From: Amycolatopsis coloradensis
Lineage (GTDB): Bacteria; Actinomycetota; Actinomycetes; Mycobacteriales; Pseudonocardiaceae
NCBI RefSeq assembly: GCF_001953865.1
Contig: NZ_MQUQ01000003.1
Location: 199,917-263,916 of the forward strand
Direction of reading: 5' to 3'
Length of the DNA: 64,000 nucleotides
This document shows positions 24,638-33,589 of the stretch, piece after piece. A program made the translations under genes and the position numbers. A model generated the notes under the pieces. That model was not told where the DNA came from and made no database searches. It worked only from the letters and a program-made list of their open reading frames with translations. The first letter of the stretch is position 1, and the number at the start of each line of letters is the position of its first letter.

Positions 24638-25876
24638 TCACTGGGGAATGTCCTCTGCTTCCAGGGTAACCACCTCGGCCCGGCGCACATCCGCCCAATG
24701 GGCAAGGTAAATGTCACGCGCGGCAAGGCTGATCTTCACATCCTCCAGCAAAGGTTCGAAGAAAGAACGCCGGTACCGGGCATCTGTCGCGGTTGAAGCG
24801 GCGAAGTACAAACCGGAGAAAACCGCAAGGAAAAGGGAGACATTGACGAGTGCGGAACTCACCGGTAGAGGGACACCCAGCAGTGTTCCTGGCGCCGATT
24901 CACGGCCGGCGAACACCGTCACGACCTCCGGCCGGAGGATCAGCGCCCCGAACACGATGAAGAAGGCGAACACCAGTACTCCGAACGCCACGATCTGCAC
25001 CGCCTGGGCGAGGAACAGCACCAGGCCGATGTTCAGTCGCTCTGTCTTCGCAAGAGTGGTCATCGCAGGCGCACGCCGACCCGGCGGCGGAGTGTCGTCG
25101 TCGAACGGCGTGCCGCGCAGGACGGCCGCCCCGGGTTCCAGGGTCCAGGACTTCAGCTCCTTCATCTCGTCGGACAGCATCGACGCCAGGAACACCGCCC
25201 CGATCACCACGAGGAAGCCGGCCACCAGCCACAACCGCCCCGGGCTCAGGCGTTCCACGGCCTGCCACAGCTCGGCGGTGAAGAAGCTGAACATCACCAC
25301 CAGCAGGAGCAACGGCAACGCCCGCGACGCGAGCATGCCGATGGCCCTGACCTGCGCGACCGCGCTCCGCGCCGCCCAGGTCAGGATCGAGCCGACGCCG
25401 ACCCGCACCAGCAGCATCAGCACGGCCAGCGCCGCCAGGTTGGTGAGCACGGCCAGCCACAGCGGGTCGTCCCACGGCACCAGTCCGGTGAGCCGCTCGC
25501 CGAGCGGCAGCACCAGCACCCAGAAGCCGATCGTCACGGCCATGACGGCCAGCCGGACCCGGATGCGGTGCACTGCCCGGAGCAGCTTTGCCATCAGGCG
25601 GCCGCCGACCACCGGCACCACGACCACGGCGACCGTCAGCGCCAGCACGCCGAGGACATAGGCGAGGCCGCTCTCGCGCATCCTGGCTTCGAGCACTGCC
25701 TCGGAGACGTCGAGCAGCTTCAGCAACCCGGTTAGCAGCAGGTCGAGCAGGCACAGGAACACCAGCCCCGGCGTCGACCGGCGCACCATGCCCGCGCCGC
25801 GCCTTCGCCGGTGGATGACCATCGGCAGCCCTCGCCGCCGGAACCACGCGTCCGCCGCGCGCCGGTCCAGGTCCAT
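24638..25876 (-). CDS. polytopic membrane protein of unknown function
   Basis: A 412-residue protein with about eight predicted membrane helices. A basic N-terminus (HRRRRGAGMVRR) comes before the first helix, there is a soluble loop at about residues 240-280 rich in Pro and Asp (FDDDTPPPGRR), and a C-terminal cytoplasmic tail of about 50 residues. I recognise no transporter or EccD motif with confidence. The ATG at 25876 has a GGGGAGGG ribosome site. Position between two EspG-like genes and a tail-anchored protein suggests a membrane partner of an ESX-related or new export assembly. Confidence 0.72.
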   Translation of the reverse strand: MDLDRRAADAWFRRRGLPMVIHRRRRGAGMVRRSTPGLVFLCLLDLLLTGLLKLLDVSEAVLEARMRESGLAYVLGVLALTVAVVVVPVVGGRLMAKLLRAVHRIRVRLAVMAVTIGFWVLVLPLGERLTGLVPWDDPLWLAVLTNLAALAVLMLLVRVGVGSILTWAARSAVAQVRAIGMLASRALPLLLLVVMFSFFTAELWQAVERLSPGRLWLVAGFLVVIGAVFLASMLSDEMKELKSWTLEPGAAVLRGTPFDDDTPPPGRRAPAMTTLAKTERLNIGLVLFLAQAVQIVAFGVLVFAFFIVFGALILRPEVVTVFAGRESAPGTLLGVPLPVSSALVNVSLFLAVFSGLYFAASTATDARYRRSFFEPLLEDVKISLAARDIYLAHWADVRRAEVVTLEAEDIPQ

Positions 25877-25908
25877 CTGCCCGCCCTCCCCCTCATCGCG
25901 TGAAGCGG

Positions 25909-26682
25909 CTACGTCCGGCTCAAGTCCACCGCCTCGTGCAGCCAGCCCGCCAACGCCAGGCGGTCCATTCCACCGAACATCAGCCACCCTTCGGAAGGGG
26001 CGGCGTACACCACGAACCTCCCCAGATCGTTGTCGACGATCACGAATCCGTAGTCCGGGTACTCGGCGTTGAGCCCGCCGAAGGCGACCAGGTCGAGAAT
26101 CGCCGTCCCGGTCCGCGGCCTGGTCAGCGTGTCGCCGACCAGGCCGACCTCTTCGTCCTGACCGGGCAGCGGCACGCCGTGCTCGTCGATCCGGATGCGC
26201 ATCGGCGCCACTTCGCCCGCCGGGACGTGCGGGAGCCCGCCGAACACGCGGGCGCCCAGTTCGCCGAAGTCGCTCAGGCTGAACGTGGTCCGCCGCCCCG
26301 ACCGCATCCGCCAGACGACCGCCTGGTGCCCGTCGCCGTAGCAATCGACCCGCACCGCGCGGGGCGCGGACGCGAAGACGCCGGTGAGGACGCCTCGCAC
26401 CGAACCCCGCAGCATCACGCCGTGCATCTGCATCGCGGCGGGGTGGATCTCGCCGTTCTCCATCAGCCCGGCCTCTTCGAGCATCGCCGCCTTGGCCGCG
26501 TACCGCTCGGCCTGGGTGACGAGATCCGCCGGCTCGTCGTAGGACGGGCACAGGCGGCGGATCTCGTCGTCGGTGATCTCCGGGTCGTAGCCTAGGTACA
26601 CGCTCCGGCGCTCGGGCACCGCGCGCAGCACCGGCTCGGCGGCGCGCTTCATCAGTTCCTTCACCGTCTTCGGCTCACGCAT
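25909..26682 (-). CDS. EspG-like protein B
   Basis: A 257-residue soluble protein. Its layout (N-terminal mixed region, central RGSVRGVLTGVF strand, a C-terminal RPRTGTAILDL...VDNDLGRF segment) matches the neighbouring EspG-like gene and resembles the C-terminal PRRGxGQ...TDxGRW pattern of Pseudonocardiaceae EspG proteins, the cytosolic chaperones of ESX (type VII) substrates. Similarity is at pattern level only, so the family call is moderate. Overlaps the preceding paralogue by eight bases. No WxG100, PE/PPE or EccC gene is seen in the window. Confidence 0.6.
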   Translation of the reverse strand: MREPKTVKELMKRAAEPVLRAVPERRSVYLGYDPEITDDEIRRLCPSYDEPADLVTQAERYAAKAAMLEEAGLMENGEIHPAAMQMHGVMLRGSVRGVLTGVFASAPRAVRVDCYGDGHQAVVWRMRSGRRTTFSLSDFGELGARVFGGLPHVPAGEVAPMRIRIDEHGVPLPGQDEEVGLVGDTLTRPRTGTAILDLVAFGGLNAEYPDYGFVIVDNDLGRFVVYAAPSEGWLMFGGMDRLALAGWLHEAVDLSRT

Positions 26683-27466
26683 GGTTCTGCACCGCCTTCA
26701 CGATCCACTCTTCGGCCATCGACCGGCTGGCCGGACCCCAGGTGAGCGTCCAGCCGCCGTCGGCGTCCATCGCCGCGCTGAACTGGTACCGGCCGAGGTC
26801 GTTGTCCACCAGGCCGAACGCGCCGTGCGGATACTCGGCGAGGATGGAGTTCCGCACCGCGAGATCGACCAGGACGGTGCCGTGACGCGGCCGCGAAGCA
26901 CCCTCACGGATCACCTCGACGGCCTCTCGAGCCCTCAGCGGGATCAGGCCACCCGCGTCCGTCCGGATACGCACGGTCTCGCCGGGGCCGGTCGGGTGGT
27001 CGGGCAGCCCGTCGAACACCCAGCCCGGCAGCGCGCTGAGGAAACCGGACCGCAGCCGCGCTCGCCTGCCGAGCTTGTTCAGCACCGTGGTGTAGTCCTC
27101 GTCGCCGAAGAACCGGACCTCCCACGGCTCCGGGCGGGCCGGGAAGACCCCGGTCACCACGCCGCGGATGAACCCGCCGCGCAGCGCGCGGTAAAGCCCG
27201 ACGGCCTCGGGGGTGACCTCGCCGCCGGGGGCCAGTCCGATCGCCGCCATCCCGCTGACGAACCGGGTGTACTGCTCCACCTCCTCGGCAAGGGTGAGCC
27301 CCGGAACCGGCTCCTCGTCGGCCAGCACGGGTGGCACGGCGAGTTCCGGATCGTAGAACTCCATCACCGAGGGACGCTCCGGAACCTCGGCGGCCAGCGG
27401 GGCGATGACCTCGTCGATGACGTCGAAGACAGCGGTCGTTGAAGTGCTCACCTGACCATTGAACAC
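26675..27466 (-). CDS. EspG-like protein A
   Basis: A 263-residue paralogue of the next gene, sharing the RGxxRGVxTGVF segment (near residue 120), the FFGDEDY-type strand and the RPRHGTVLVDL...VDNDLGRY end. The first gene of the four-gene leftward operon and divergent from a TetR gene that starts 113 bases away. Start either ATG 27466 or GTG 27451; the ribosome site is weak for both. If truly EspG-like it would bind and escort a partner protein in the cytosol, but such a partner is not encoded next to it. Confidence 0.6.
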   Translation of the reverse strand: MFNGQVSTSTTAVFDVIDEVIAPLAAEVPERPSVMEFYDPELAVPPVLADEEPVPGLTLAEEVEQYTRFVSGMAAIGLAPGGEVTPEAVGLYRALRGGFIRGVVTGVFPARPEPWEVRFFGDEDYTTVLNKLGRRARLRSGFLSALPGWVFDGLPDHPTGPGETVRIRTDAGGLIPLRAREAVEVIREGASRPRHGTVLVDLAVRNSILAEYPHGAFGLVDNDLGRYQFSAAMDADGGWTLTWGPASRSMAEEWIVKAVQNHA

Positions 27467-27569
27467 CCTGGTACCGACAATTTTTAGAACTTTTGTTCGA
27501 ACGGGTGGGGTCGGTCGGCGAGCGGTCGGTGAGCGGTATCCGGTCGACGGATTTGCTCGACTGAGCTAT

Positions 27570-27591
27570 CTTTTGCTCATGCAAGCAAAAG
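27570..27591. promoter_or_regulatory. inverted repeat over the TetR start codon, probable operator
   Basis: Perfect 8-base arms CTTTTGCT and AGCAAAAG around CATGCA; the ATG start codon (27579-27581) lies in the centre. A repressor bound here would block its own translation start region or promoter exit, so autoregulation by the TetR protein is likely. Confidence 0.6.
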
Positions 27592-28172
27592 CGAAGACGT
27601 TCACCGAGAGTGCCCGGCGCGCACAGATCGTGGCCGCGGCCATCGAGACGATCGCGGGTCTCGGCTACGCCCGCGCGTCGTTCGCTCAGATCGCGAAGGA
27701 GGCGAAGTTGTCGAGCACTGGGCTGATCTCGTACCACTTCGCGAACAAGGAGGAACTGGTCCGCACGGTCCTCGAAGACGTCTTCGGCGAGATCAGCGCG
27801 TTCATGGCGGAACGGATGAGCACGCCGTCGTCCGCGAGCGCGGCGCTGCGGACCTACCTCGAGGCCAATCTCGAGTTCGCCGCCGCACAGCCGACCCGGA
27901 TGCGGGCGCTGCTGAACATCTTCCTCGGCGGCGCGCTCGGCTACGACCCGGCGACCGAGCAGGCCGCGCTCGAACCGGTGGAACGCATCCTGCGCTGGGG
28001 CCAGGAGAGCGGCGAGTTCCGCGACTTCGACGTCCGGGTGATGGCGACGACCATCCGGCGATCGGTGGAGGGCCCGGTCTTCCTGCTCGCCGGGGCGCCG
28101 GAAACGGACCTCACCGCCTACGCGGAGGAACTGGTGACCCTCTTCGACCTGGCGACCCGCCGTCCGACATGA
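27579..28172 (+). CDS. TetR-family regulator
   Basis: A 197-residue TetR protein, with the helix-turn-helix in residues about 12-58 (IVAAAIETIAGLGY through SYHFANKEELV) and an all-helical C-terminal domain. ATG at 27579 sits within a palindrome that is probably its own operator. Its stop overlaps the start of a small membrane protein by four bases, so the two are co-translated. It is divergent from the EspG-like operon and may control it, although the operator lies nearer its own start. Confidence 0.9.
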   Translation: MQAKAKTFTESARRAQIVAAAIETIAGLGYARASFAQIAKEAKLSSTGLISYHFANKEELVRTVLEDVFGEISAFMAERMSTPSSASAALRTYLEANLEFAAAQPTRMRALLNIFLGGALGYDPATEQAALEPVERILRWGQESGEFRDFDVRVMATTIRRSVEGPVFLLAGAPETDLTAYAEELVTLFDLATRRPT

Positions 28173-28816
28173 CCTCCGCGATCCGCCAGTGGAGCATGGT
28201 GCTGCTCGAAATCGTGGTGCCCGTCGCGGGCTATTACGTGTTGCGGGGCCTGGGCACGGACGTCCTGCCCGCACTCGCCCTCGGCGCGCTGCCGACCGTG
28301 CTTTTCTTGCTGTACCGGGCGATCCGGCTGCGCGAGATCGACACCTTGGCGATCTTCGTGCTGGTCGTCTTCGCGGTCAGCGTCGGCGTCTCGTTCATCA
28401 CCGGCAGTCCCCGGTTCATGCTGGCGAAGGCCGGCTGGTTCACCGGGGCGATCGGTGCCGCGTTCCTGGTCTCGCTGCTGTTCACCCGGCCGCTCGCGTT
28501 CACCCTGGCCCGCTCGATGCTCGCCAAGAGCCCCTGGGCGGAAGCCTTGCGCGCCGCCGACTGGAACGACCTGTGGCCGCGGCACCGGTGGTTCCGGCGT
28601 GCCTGGCGCGTCGCGACCGTCCTGTGGGGTGTCGCCCTGCTCGCCGATGCCGCCGGGCGGGTCCTGATGGCGTACGCCCTCCCGATGGACGCCGTTCCCG
28701 CTCTCGGCACCGCGCTGTACGGCGTCACGTTCGTCGCCGTCCAAGTGCTTCAACACCTCTACTTCCGCCATGCCGGACTGTGGCGCCGTCTCGCGGAGGA
28801 ACCCGTCCACCCCTGA
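28169..28816 (+). CDS. VC0807-like small membrane protein
   Basis: A 215-residue integral membrane protein with five or six helices; an RAxRLREID loop and FITGSPRFMLAK segment resemble the VC0807 / DUF3159-like family often cotranscribed with TetR genes. Function unknown, possibly a transporter-like accessory. Overlaps the TetR stop by ATGA and is followed after 11 bases by a carboxylesterase gene, so the three form an operon. Confidence 0.72.
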   Translation: MTSAIRQWSMVLLEIVVPVAGYYVLRGLGTDVLPALALGALPTVLFLLYRAIRLREIDTLAIFVLVVFAVSVGVSFITGSPRFMLAKAGWFTGAIGAAFLVSLLFTRPLAFTLARSMLAKSPWAEALRAADWNDLWPRHRWFRRAWRVATVLWGVALLADAAGRVLMAYALPMDAVPALGTALYGVTFVAVQVLQHLYFRHAGLWRRLAEEPVHP

Positions 28817-28827
28817 AGGGACATCCG

Positions 28828-30357
28828 ATGCATCTACTACTGGCAGTCGTCACCGGCCTTCTCACGATCATCGCGGCCGCCGACCCGCTCGTCGTGCGCA
28901 CCGACGCGGGACCGGTCCACGGCAAGGAGTCCGGGCCGGCCCGGACGTACAGCGGGATCAGGTTCGCCGCCCCGCCCGTCGGCGAGGACCGCTGGAAGCC
29001 GCCGCGGCCACCGGAACCGTGGGAGGACGTCGCCGACGCGACGAAACCGGGGAACATCTGCCCCCAGCGCACCGGCGGCGGCACGGAAGACTGTCTCTTC
29101 CTCAACGTCACGGTGCCGCGCGACGCGGGAAGCCGTCGGCTGCCGGTGCTGGTCTGGTTGCACGGCGGCGGCTACACCCTCGACGCGGGAAGCTTCTACG
29201 ACGCGCGACGCCTGGCGGATCAAGGCGACGTCGTCGTGGTGACGACGAACTACCGGCTCGGCGTGTTCGGCTACTTCGGGCTTCCGGGGCTCGCGGGCTC
29301 CGGCGATTTCGGCCTGGCGGATCAGCTCGCCGCGTTGAACTGGACGCAGCGCAACATCGCGGCGTTCGGCGGCGACCCACGCGACGTGACACTGGCGGGG
29401 CAGTCCGCCGGTGGGATGAGCACCTGCGCGCTGCTCACGTCGCCCGCCGCGACCGGTCTCTTCCACAAGGCCGCGATCATGTCCGGCTCCTGCATGCTGG
29501 ACTGGCCGACCGGTGGCCTGATCCCGAACACGGACGCCCAGACCCAGTACTCGCCGCTGGCCGAAACCGAAGCCGACGGCGTGGCGGCCGCCGCGCGCCA
29601 CGGCTGCACGGGCCCGGACACGATCGGCTGTCTTCGCCGCCTCCCGGCCACGGATCTGGTGAAGGACCACCAGACCTTCGCCAACCACCTGACCTATCAC
29701 ACCTCGCTGCTGCCGTCCGATCCCGCGAAAGCGTTGCGGCGAGGCACTTTCCACCGGGTCCCGATCATCTCCGGCGGCACCCGCGACGAGATGCGGGCGT
29801 TCATCGCGGGCGTCCACCTGGTCAAACCGATCACCGAAGAGCGCTACCAGGAATTCCTTCGCGCGTCCTTCGGCTCGCGCGCCGCCGAAGTCGCCGCGAA
29901 GTATCCGTCGCGGGACTACGAATCACCTGCCATGGCGTGGGCGACGGTCACCACCGACCGCTCCTGGGCGTGCCCGACGGCCGAGGGGAACCGGCTGCTT
30001 TCACGGCGGACTCCGGTGCACGCCTACGAGTTCGACGACAAGAACGCGCCCAACGTCAACGTCATCGAGGCGCCGGGCCTGCCGCATGGCGCGGCGCACG
30101 CGCTCGAACTCGGCTACCTCTTCGAACTCCACGGCAAGGAACTGCCGCTACAGCCGGAGCAGAAACGCCTGTCGGAGCAGATGATCGCGTACTGGACCGC
30201 CTTCATCCGCACGGGTGATCCGAACGCGGCCGGTTCGCCTCGGTGGGACTCTTTCGCTCACGGAGGTCCGGTGCTCTCACTGGCGCCGGACGCGATCCGG
30301 CCGATCGACCACGTCGCCGATCACCGGTGCGACTTCTGGGCGGGCCTTCGCCCCTGA
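28828..30357 (+). CDS. type-B carboxylesterase, exported
   Basis: A 509-residue carboxylesterase/lipase family enzyme. A short hydrophobic N-terminus (about 18 residues ending in AAA) looks like a signal peptide. Family signatures are EDCLFLNV, the oxyanion HGGGY, the nucleophile elbow GQSAGG near residue 190, and a late catalytic His in GLPHGAAH. The catalytic acidic residue probably lies in the GGTRDEM segment. The ATG at 28828 has an AAGGGA site. Third gene after the TetR and membrane-protein genes, so it may be the catabolic enzyme that this TetR controls. Confidence 0.88.
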   Translation: MHLLLAVVTGLLTIIAAADPLVVRTDAGPVHGKESGPARTYSGIRFAAPPVGEDRWKPPRPPEPWEDVADATKPGNICPQRTGGGTEDCLFLNVTVPRDAGSRRLPVLVWLHGGGYTLDAGSFYDARRLADQGDVVVVTTNYRLGVFGYFGLPGLAGSGDFGLADQLAALNWTQRNIAAFGGDPRDVTLAGQSAGGMSTCALLTSPAATGLFHKAAIMSGSCMLDWPTGGLIPNTDAQTQYSPLAETEADGVAAAARHGCTGPDTIGCLRRLPATDLVKDHQTFANHLTYHTSLLPSDPAKALRRGTFHRVPIISGGTRDEMRAFIAGVHLVKPITEERYQEFLRASFGSRAAEVAAKYPSRDYESPAMAWATVTTDRSWACPTAEGNRLLSRRTPVHAYEFDDKNAPNVNVIEAPGLPHGAAHALELGYLFELHGKELPLQPEQKRLSEQMIAYWTAFIRTGDPNAAGSPRWDSFAHGGPVLSLAPDAIRPIDHVADHRCDFWAGLRP

Positions 30358-30359
30358 CT

Positions 30360-30411
30360 GCAATGAAGGGGCCTTTCATAGCGAATTCGCCATGAAAGGC
30401 CCCTTCATTGC
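30360..30411. terminator. 52-base palindromic repeat between carboxylesterase and topA
   Basis: Perfect 20-base arms (30360-30379 and 30392-30411) around an inner palindrome GCGAATTCGC; the whole element is symmetric except one base pair. Contains TGAAGGGGCCTTTCA. It lies between two convergent genes and is a probable bidirectional terminator. Confidence 0.82.
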
Positions 30412-30426
30412 GCTTGAGACAGTGCG

Positions 30427-33321
30427 CTACTTCGTCTTCGTGGCCGTCGAGCGCGAAGCGGGCTTCTTGGCCGCAGTCGTCTTCGCGGCTGCCGACTTGG
30501 TCGCGGTGGTCTTCTTGGCCGCGGTCGTCTTGGCGGCCGCGGGCTTCCGCGCCGGAGCCTTGCGCTTGGGCGCGGGGCCCTTCGCGCGCTTCTCCGCCAG
30601 CAGTTCGGCACCGCGCTCGGCGGTCAGCTCCTCGATGCTGTCCGACTTCCGCAGCGTCGCGTTGTACTCGCCATCGGTCACGTACGGACCGAAGCGGCCG
30701 TCCTTGACCACCATCGGCTTACCCGACACCGGGTCGTCGCCGAGTTCCTTGAGCGGCGGCTTCGCGGTCGCGGACCGGCCACGCTGCTTCGGCTCCGAAT
30801 AAATCTTCAGCGCCTCTTCGAGCGTGATCGAGAAAAGCTGGTCCTCGGTCGTGAGCGAACGCGAGTCCGTGCCCTTCTTCAGGTACGGCCCGTAGCGCCC
30901 GTTCTGCGCGGTGATCTCGTCGCCGGATTCCGGGTCCTTGCCGACCACACGCGGCAGCGAAAGCAGCTTCAGCGCGTCTTCGAGGTTCATCGTCTCGATC
31001 GACATGGACTTGAACAGCGAACCCGTACGCGGCTTCGGCTGCTTCGCCTTCGCGGCCTTCTTCTGCGCGGCTGTCGCGCCTTCGGGCAGCGGCTCCGGCT
31101 CCGGCAAAAGCTCGGTGACGTACGGGCCGAAGCGGCCTTCCTTCGCCACGATCTCGTGCCCGCTGACCGGGTCCTTGCCGAGTACGCGGCCTTCCTGCGG
31201 CGTCGCGAACAGCTTCTCCGCGATCTCCTGGGTCAGCTCGTCCGGCGGGAGGTCCTCGGGCAGGTTCGCCCGCTGCGACGTCCCGTCGACCTCACGCTCG
31301 AGGTATGGGCCGTAGCGGCCGACGCGCACGACGACGGTGTGGCCGTCGGCGTCGCTGAACAGCGGGATCGAGTTGATCTCGCGGGCGTCGATGTCCTCGA
31401 CACCCGAGCCGACCAATTTCTTCAAACCACCCAGCCGGCCGACGGAGCCGTCGACGCCCATGTCGCCACCGAAGTAGAACTTCGACAGCCACTGCGTCCG
31501 GTGCTCGTCACCGGCGGCGATGCGGTCGAGCTCGTCCTCCATACCGGCGGTGAAGTCGTAGTCGACCAGCCGCTCGAAGTGCCGCTCCATCAGGCCGATC
31601 ACGGCGAACGCGACCCAGGAGGGCACCAGCGCGGAACCCTTCTTCCACACGTAGCCGCGGTCCTGGATGGTCTTGATGATCGACGCGTACGTCGACGGGC
31701 GGCCGATGCCCAGCTCTTCGAGCTTGCTGACCAGGCTCGGCTCCGAGTAGCGCGCCGGGGGCGACGTGGTGTGCCCGTCCGGGCTCAGGTCGGTCGCGGT
31801 CAGCGCCTGGTCCTTGACCAGCTGAGGCAGACGGCTCTGCTTGTCGTCCGCCTCGCCACCGCTCTCGGTGTCGACGGCCTCGACGTACGCCTTGAGGAAC
31901 CCGGCGAAGGTGATCGTGCGGCCCGAGGAGGCGAAGGTGACCTCTTCGCCGCTGGTGGCGGTGCCGACGATGCGCACCGACATCGTGGTGCCCTTCGCGT
32001 CCGCCATCTGCGACGCGATCGTGCGCTGCCAGATCATCTCGTACAGGCGGTACTCGTCGGTGTCCAGATCCTTCGCGACCTGGCCCGGCGTGCGGAAGAC
32101 CTCGCCGGAGGGACGGATCGCCTCGTGGGCTTCCTGCGCGTTCTTCACCTTGCGGGTGTACTGGCGCGGCGACGGCGAGACGTATTCCTTGCCGTACAGC
32201 TGCGTGGCCTGGCTGCGCGCCGCCGAGATCGCCGACTCCGACAGTGTCGTGGAGTCGGTACGCATATAAGTGATGTAACCGTTTTCGTACAGCTTCTGCG
32301 CGATCCGCATGGTGCGCTCGGAGGTGAACCGCAGCTTGCGGCCCGCCTCCTGCTGAAGGGTCGAGGTCATGAAGGGCGCGTACGGCTTCCGCGTGTACGG
32401 CTTCTCTTCGACGCTCGCGACCTTGAAATCACGGTTCTTCAGCGCCTCGGCCAGCCGGACCGCGTCGGCCTCGGCCAGCACGCGGATCTCGTGGTTCGAG
32501 GCCTTCAGCTGCCCGTCCGAGCCGAAGTCACGGCCGGTGGCCAGCCGTGCTCCGTCGACGGCGATCATCCTGGCCGGGAAGTTCCGCGGCTCGCCGTTCT
32601 CGGCGCCGGCGGCTGTGTTCTCCATCGTCGCCGAGATGTCCCAGTACGACGCCGAGGTGAAGCGCATGCGCTCGCGCTCCCGCTCGACCACGATCCGGGT
32701 CGCCACGGACTGTACGCGGCCCGCCGAAAGCTTCGGCATGACCTTCTTCCACAGCACGGGTGAGACCTCGTAGCCGTAGAGCCGGTCGAGGATGCGGCGG
32801 GTCTCCTGCGCGTCGACCAGGTCGCCGTCGAGTTCACGGGTGCTGTCGGCCGCGGCGCGGATCGCCTGCTCGGTGACCTCGTGGAAGACCATCCGGCGGA
32901 CCGGGATCTTCGGCTTGAGGGTTTCCAGCAGATGCCACGCGATGGCCTCGCCTTCGCGGTCGGGGTCCGTCGCGAGGTAGAGCTCGTCGACGTCCTTCAG
33001 CAGGCTCTTCAGCTCGGTGACCTTGGACTTCTTGTCCGGCGTGACGACGTACAGCGCCTTGAAGTCGTTGTCGACGTCGACACCCAGCCGCGCCCACGAC
33101 TCGCCCTTGTACTGGGCCGGCACGTCGGCCGCGCCACGGGGAAGGTCGCGGATGTGTCCGACGGAGGACTCCACGACGTAGTTGACGCCGAGGTACGGGG
33201 CGATCTTGCGGGCCTTGGTCGGCGACTCGACGATCACCAGCCGACGACGGCCCGCGCCGTCGTCCGACGCCGCGGTCTTCTTCGTCCGTGCTCCTGCCAC
33301 GCTGTCCTGCTCTCCGCTCAT
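30427..33321 (-). CDS. topA: DNA topoisomerase I
   Basis: Type IA topoisomerase that relaxes negative supercoils. A 964-residue product. TOPRIM domain at the N-terminus (VIVESPTKA near residue 30, with the DPDREGE acidic motif). The catalytic tyrosine is in the YITYMRTDST signature near residue 330. Several C-terminal modules each carry a GRYGPY-type motif in place of zinc fingers, as in mycobacterial TopA. A tail of about 60 residues is made of Lys/Ala/Thr repeats that bind DNA. I chose ATG 33321 (MSGEQD) over an upstream in-frame ATG at 33426. Corresponds to Rv3646c. Confidence 0.95.
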   Translation of the reverse strand: MSGEQDSVAGARTKKTAASDDGAGRRRLVIVESPTKARKIAPYLGVNYVVESSVGHIRDLPRGAADVPAQYKGESWARLGVDVDNDFKALYVVTPDKKSKVTELKSLLKDVDELYLATDPDREGEAIAWHLLETLKPKIPVRRMVFHEVTEQAIRAAADSTRELDGDLVDAQETRRILDRLYGYEVSPVLWKKVMPKLSAGRVQSVATRIVVERERERMRFTSASYWDISATMENTAAGAENGEPRNFPARMIAVDGARLATGRDFGSDGQLKASNHEIRVLAEADAVRLAEALKNRDFKVASVEEKPYTRKPYAPFMTSTLQQEAGRKLRFTSERTMRIAQKLYENGYITYMRTDSTTLSESAISAARSQATQLYGKEYVSPSPRQYTRKVKNAQEAHEAIRPSGEVFRTPGQVAKDLDTDEYRLYEMIWQRTIASQMADAKGTTMSVRIVGTATSGEEVTFASSGRTITFAGFLKAYVEAVDTESGGEADDKQSRLPQLVKDQALTATDLSPDGHTTSPPARYSEPSLVSKLEELGIGRPSTYASIIKTIQDRGYVWKKGSALVPSWVAFAVIGLMERHFERLVDYDFTAGMEDELDRIAAGDEHRTQWLSKFYFGGDMGVDGSVGRLGGLKKLVGSGVEDIDAREINSIPLFSDADGHTVVVRVGRYGPYLEREVDGTSQRANLPEDLPPDELTQEIAEKLFATPQEGRVLGKDPVSGHEIVAKEGRFGPYVTELLPEPEPLPEGATAAQKKAAKAKQPKPRTGSLFKSMSIETMNLEDALKLLSLPRVVGKDPESGDEITAQNGRYGPYLKKGTDSRSLTTEDQLFSITLEEALKIYSEPKQRGRSATAKPPLKELGDDPVSGKPMVVKDGRFGPYVTDGEYNATLRKSDSIEELTAERGAELLAEKRAKGPAPKRKAPARKPAAAKTTAAKKTTATKSAAAKTTAAKKPASRSTATKTK

Positions 33322-33589
33322 CTTCGGCGCCTTCGCGCCGCCTCTCGACCCGTCAGTGTGCACGCTCGCACCACCCGGACCACGTCTAGGTGGTGCAACA
33401 CGCCGCCGATCGTGTGTCCAGCGCATCGCCGCTGACCTCGCCGATGTTTCCTTTCAAGACCTAGCACGTGATGTCGGACACGTCCCCCCGGGGTACCGCG
33501 TGACGAGGTGAACACCCTCCGTTCGACGGTGGTGGCTCCCTTCCGCCAACGCTTCACTTGATATCCACGCCGAACCGAAAGGACTCCAC

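Noticed and set aside
28189..28827. An upstream in-frame extension of the carboxylesterase
   Set aside because: It overlaps the VC0807-like gene in another frame. The ATG at 28828 has a good ribosome site followed by a signal peptide.
30427..30620. Lys/Ala/Thr triplet repeats at the topA 3' end taken as a CRISPR or tandem repeat array
   Set aside because: They are codon-level repeats of the basic C-terminal tail of topoisomerase I. There are no unique spacers of constant length.
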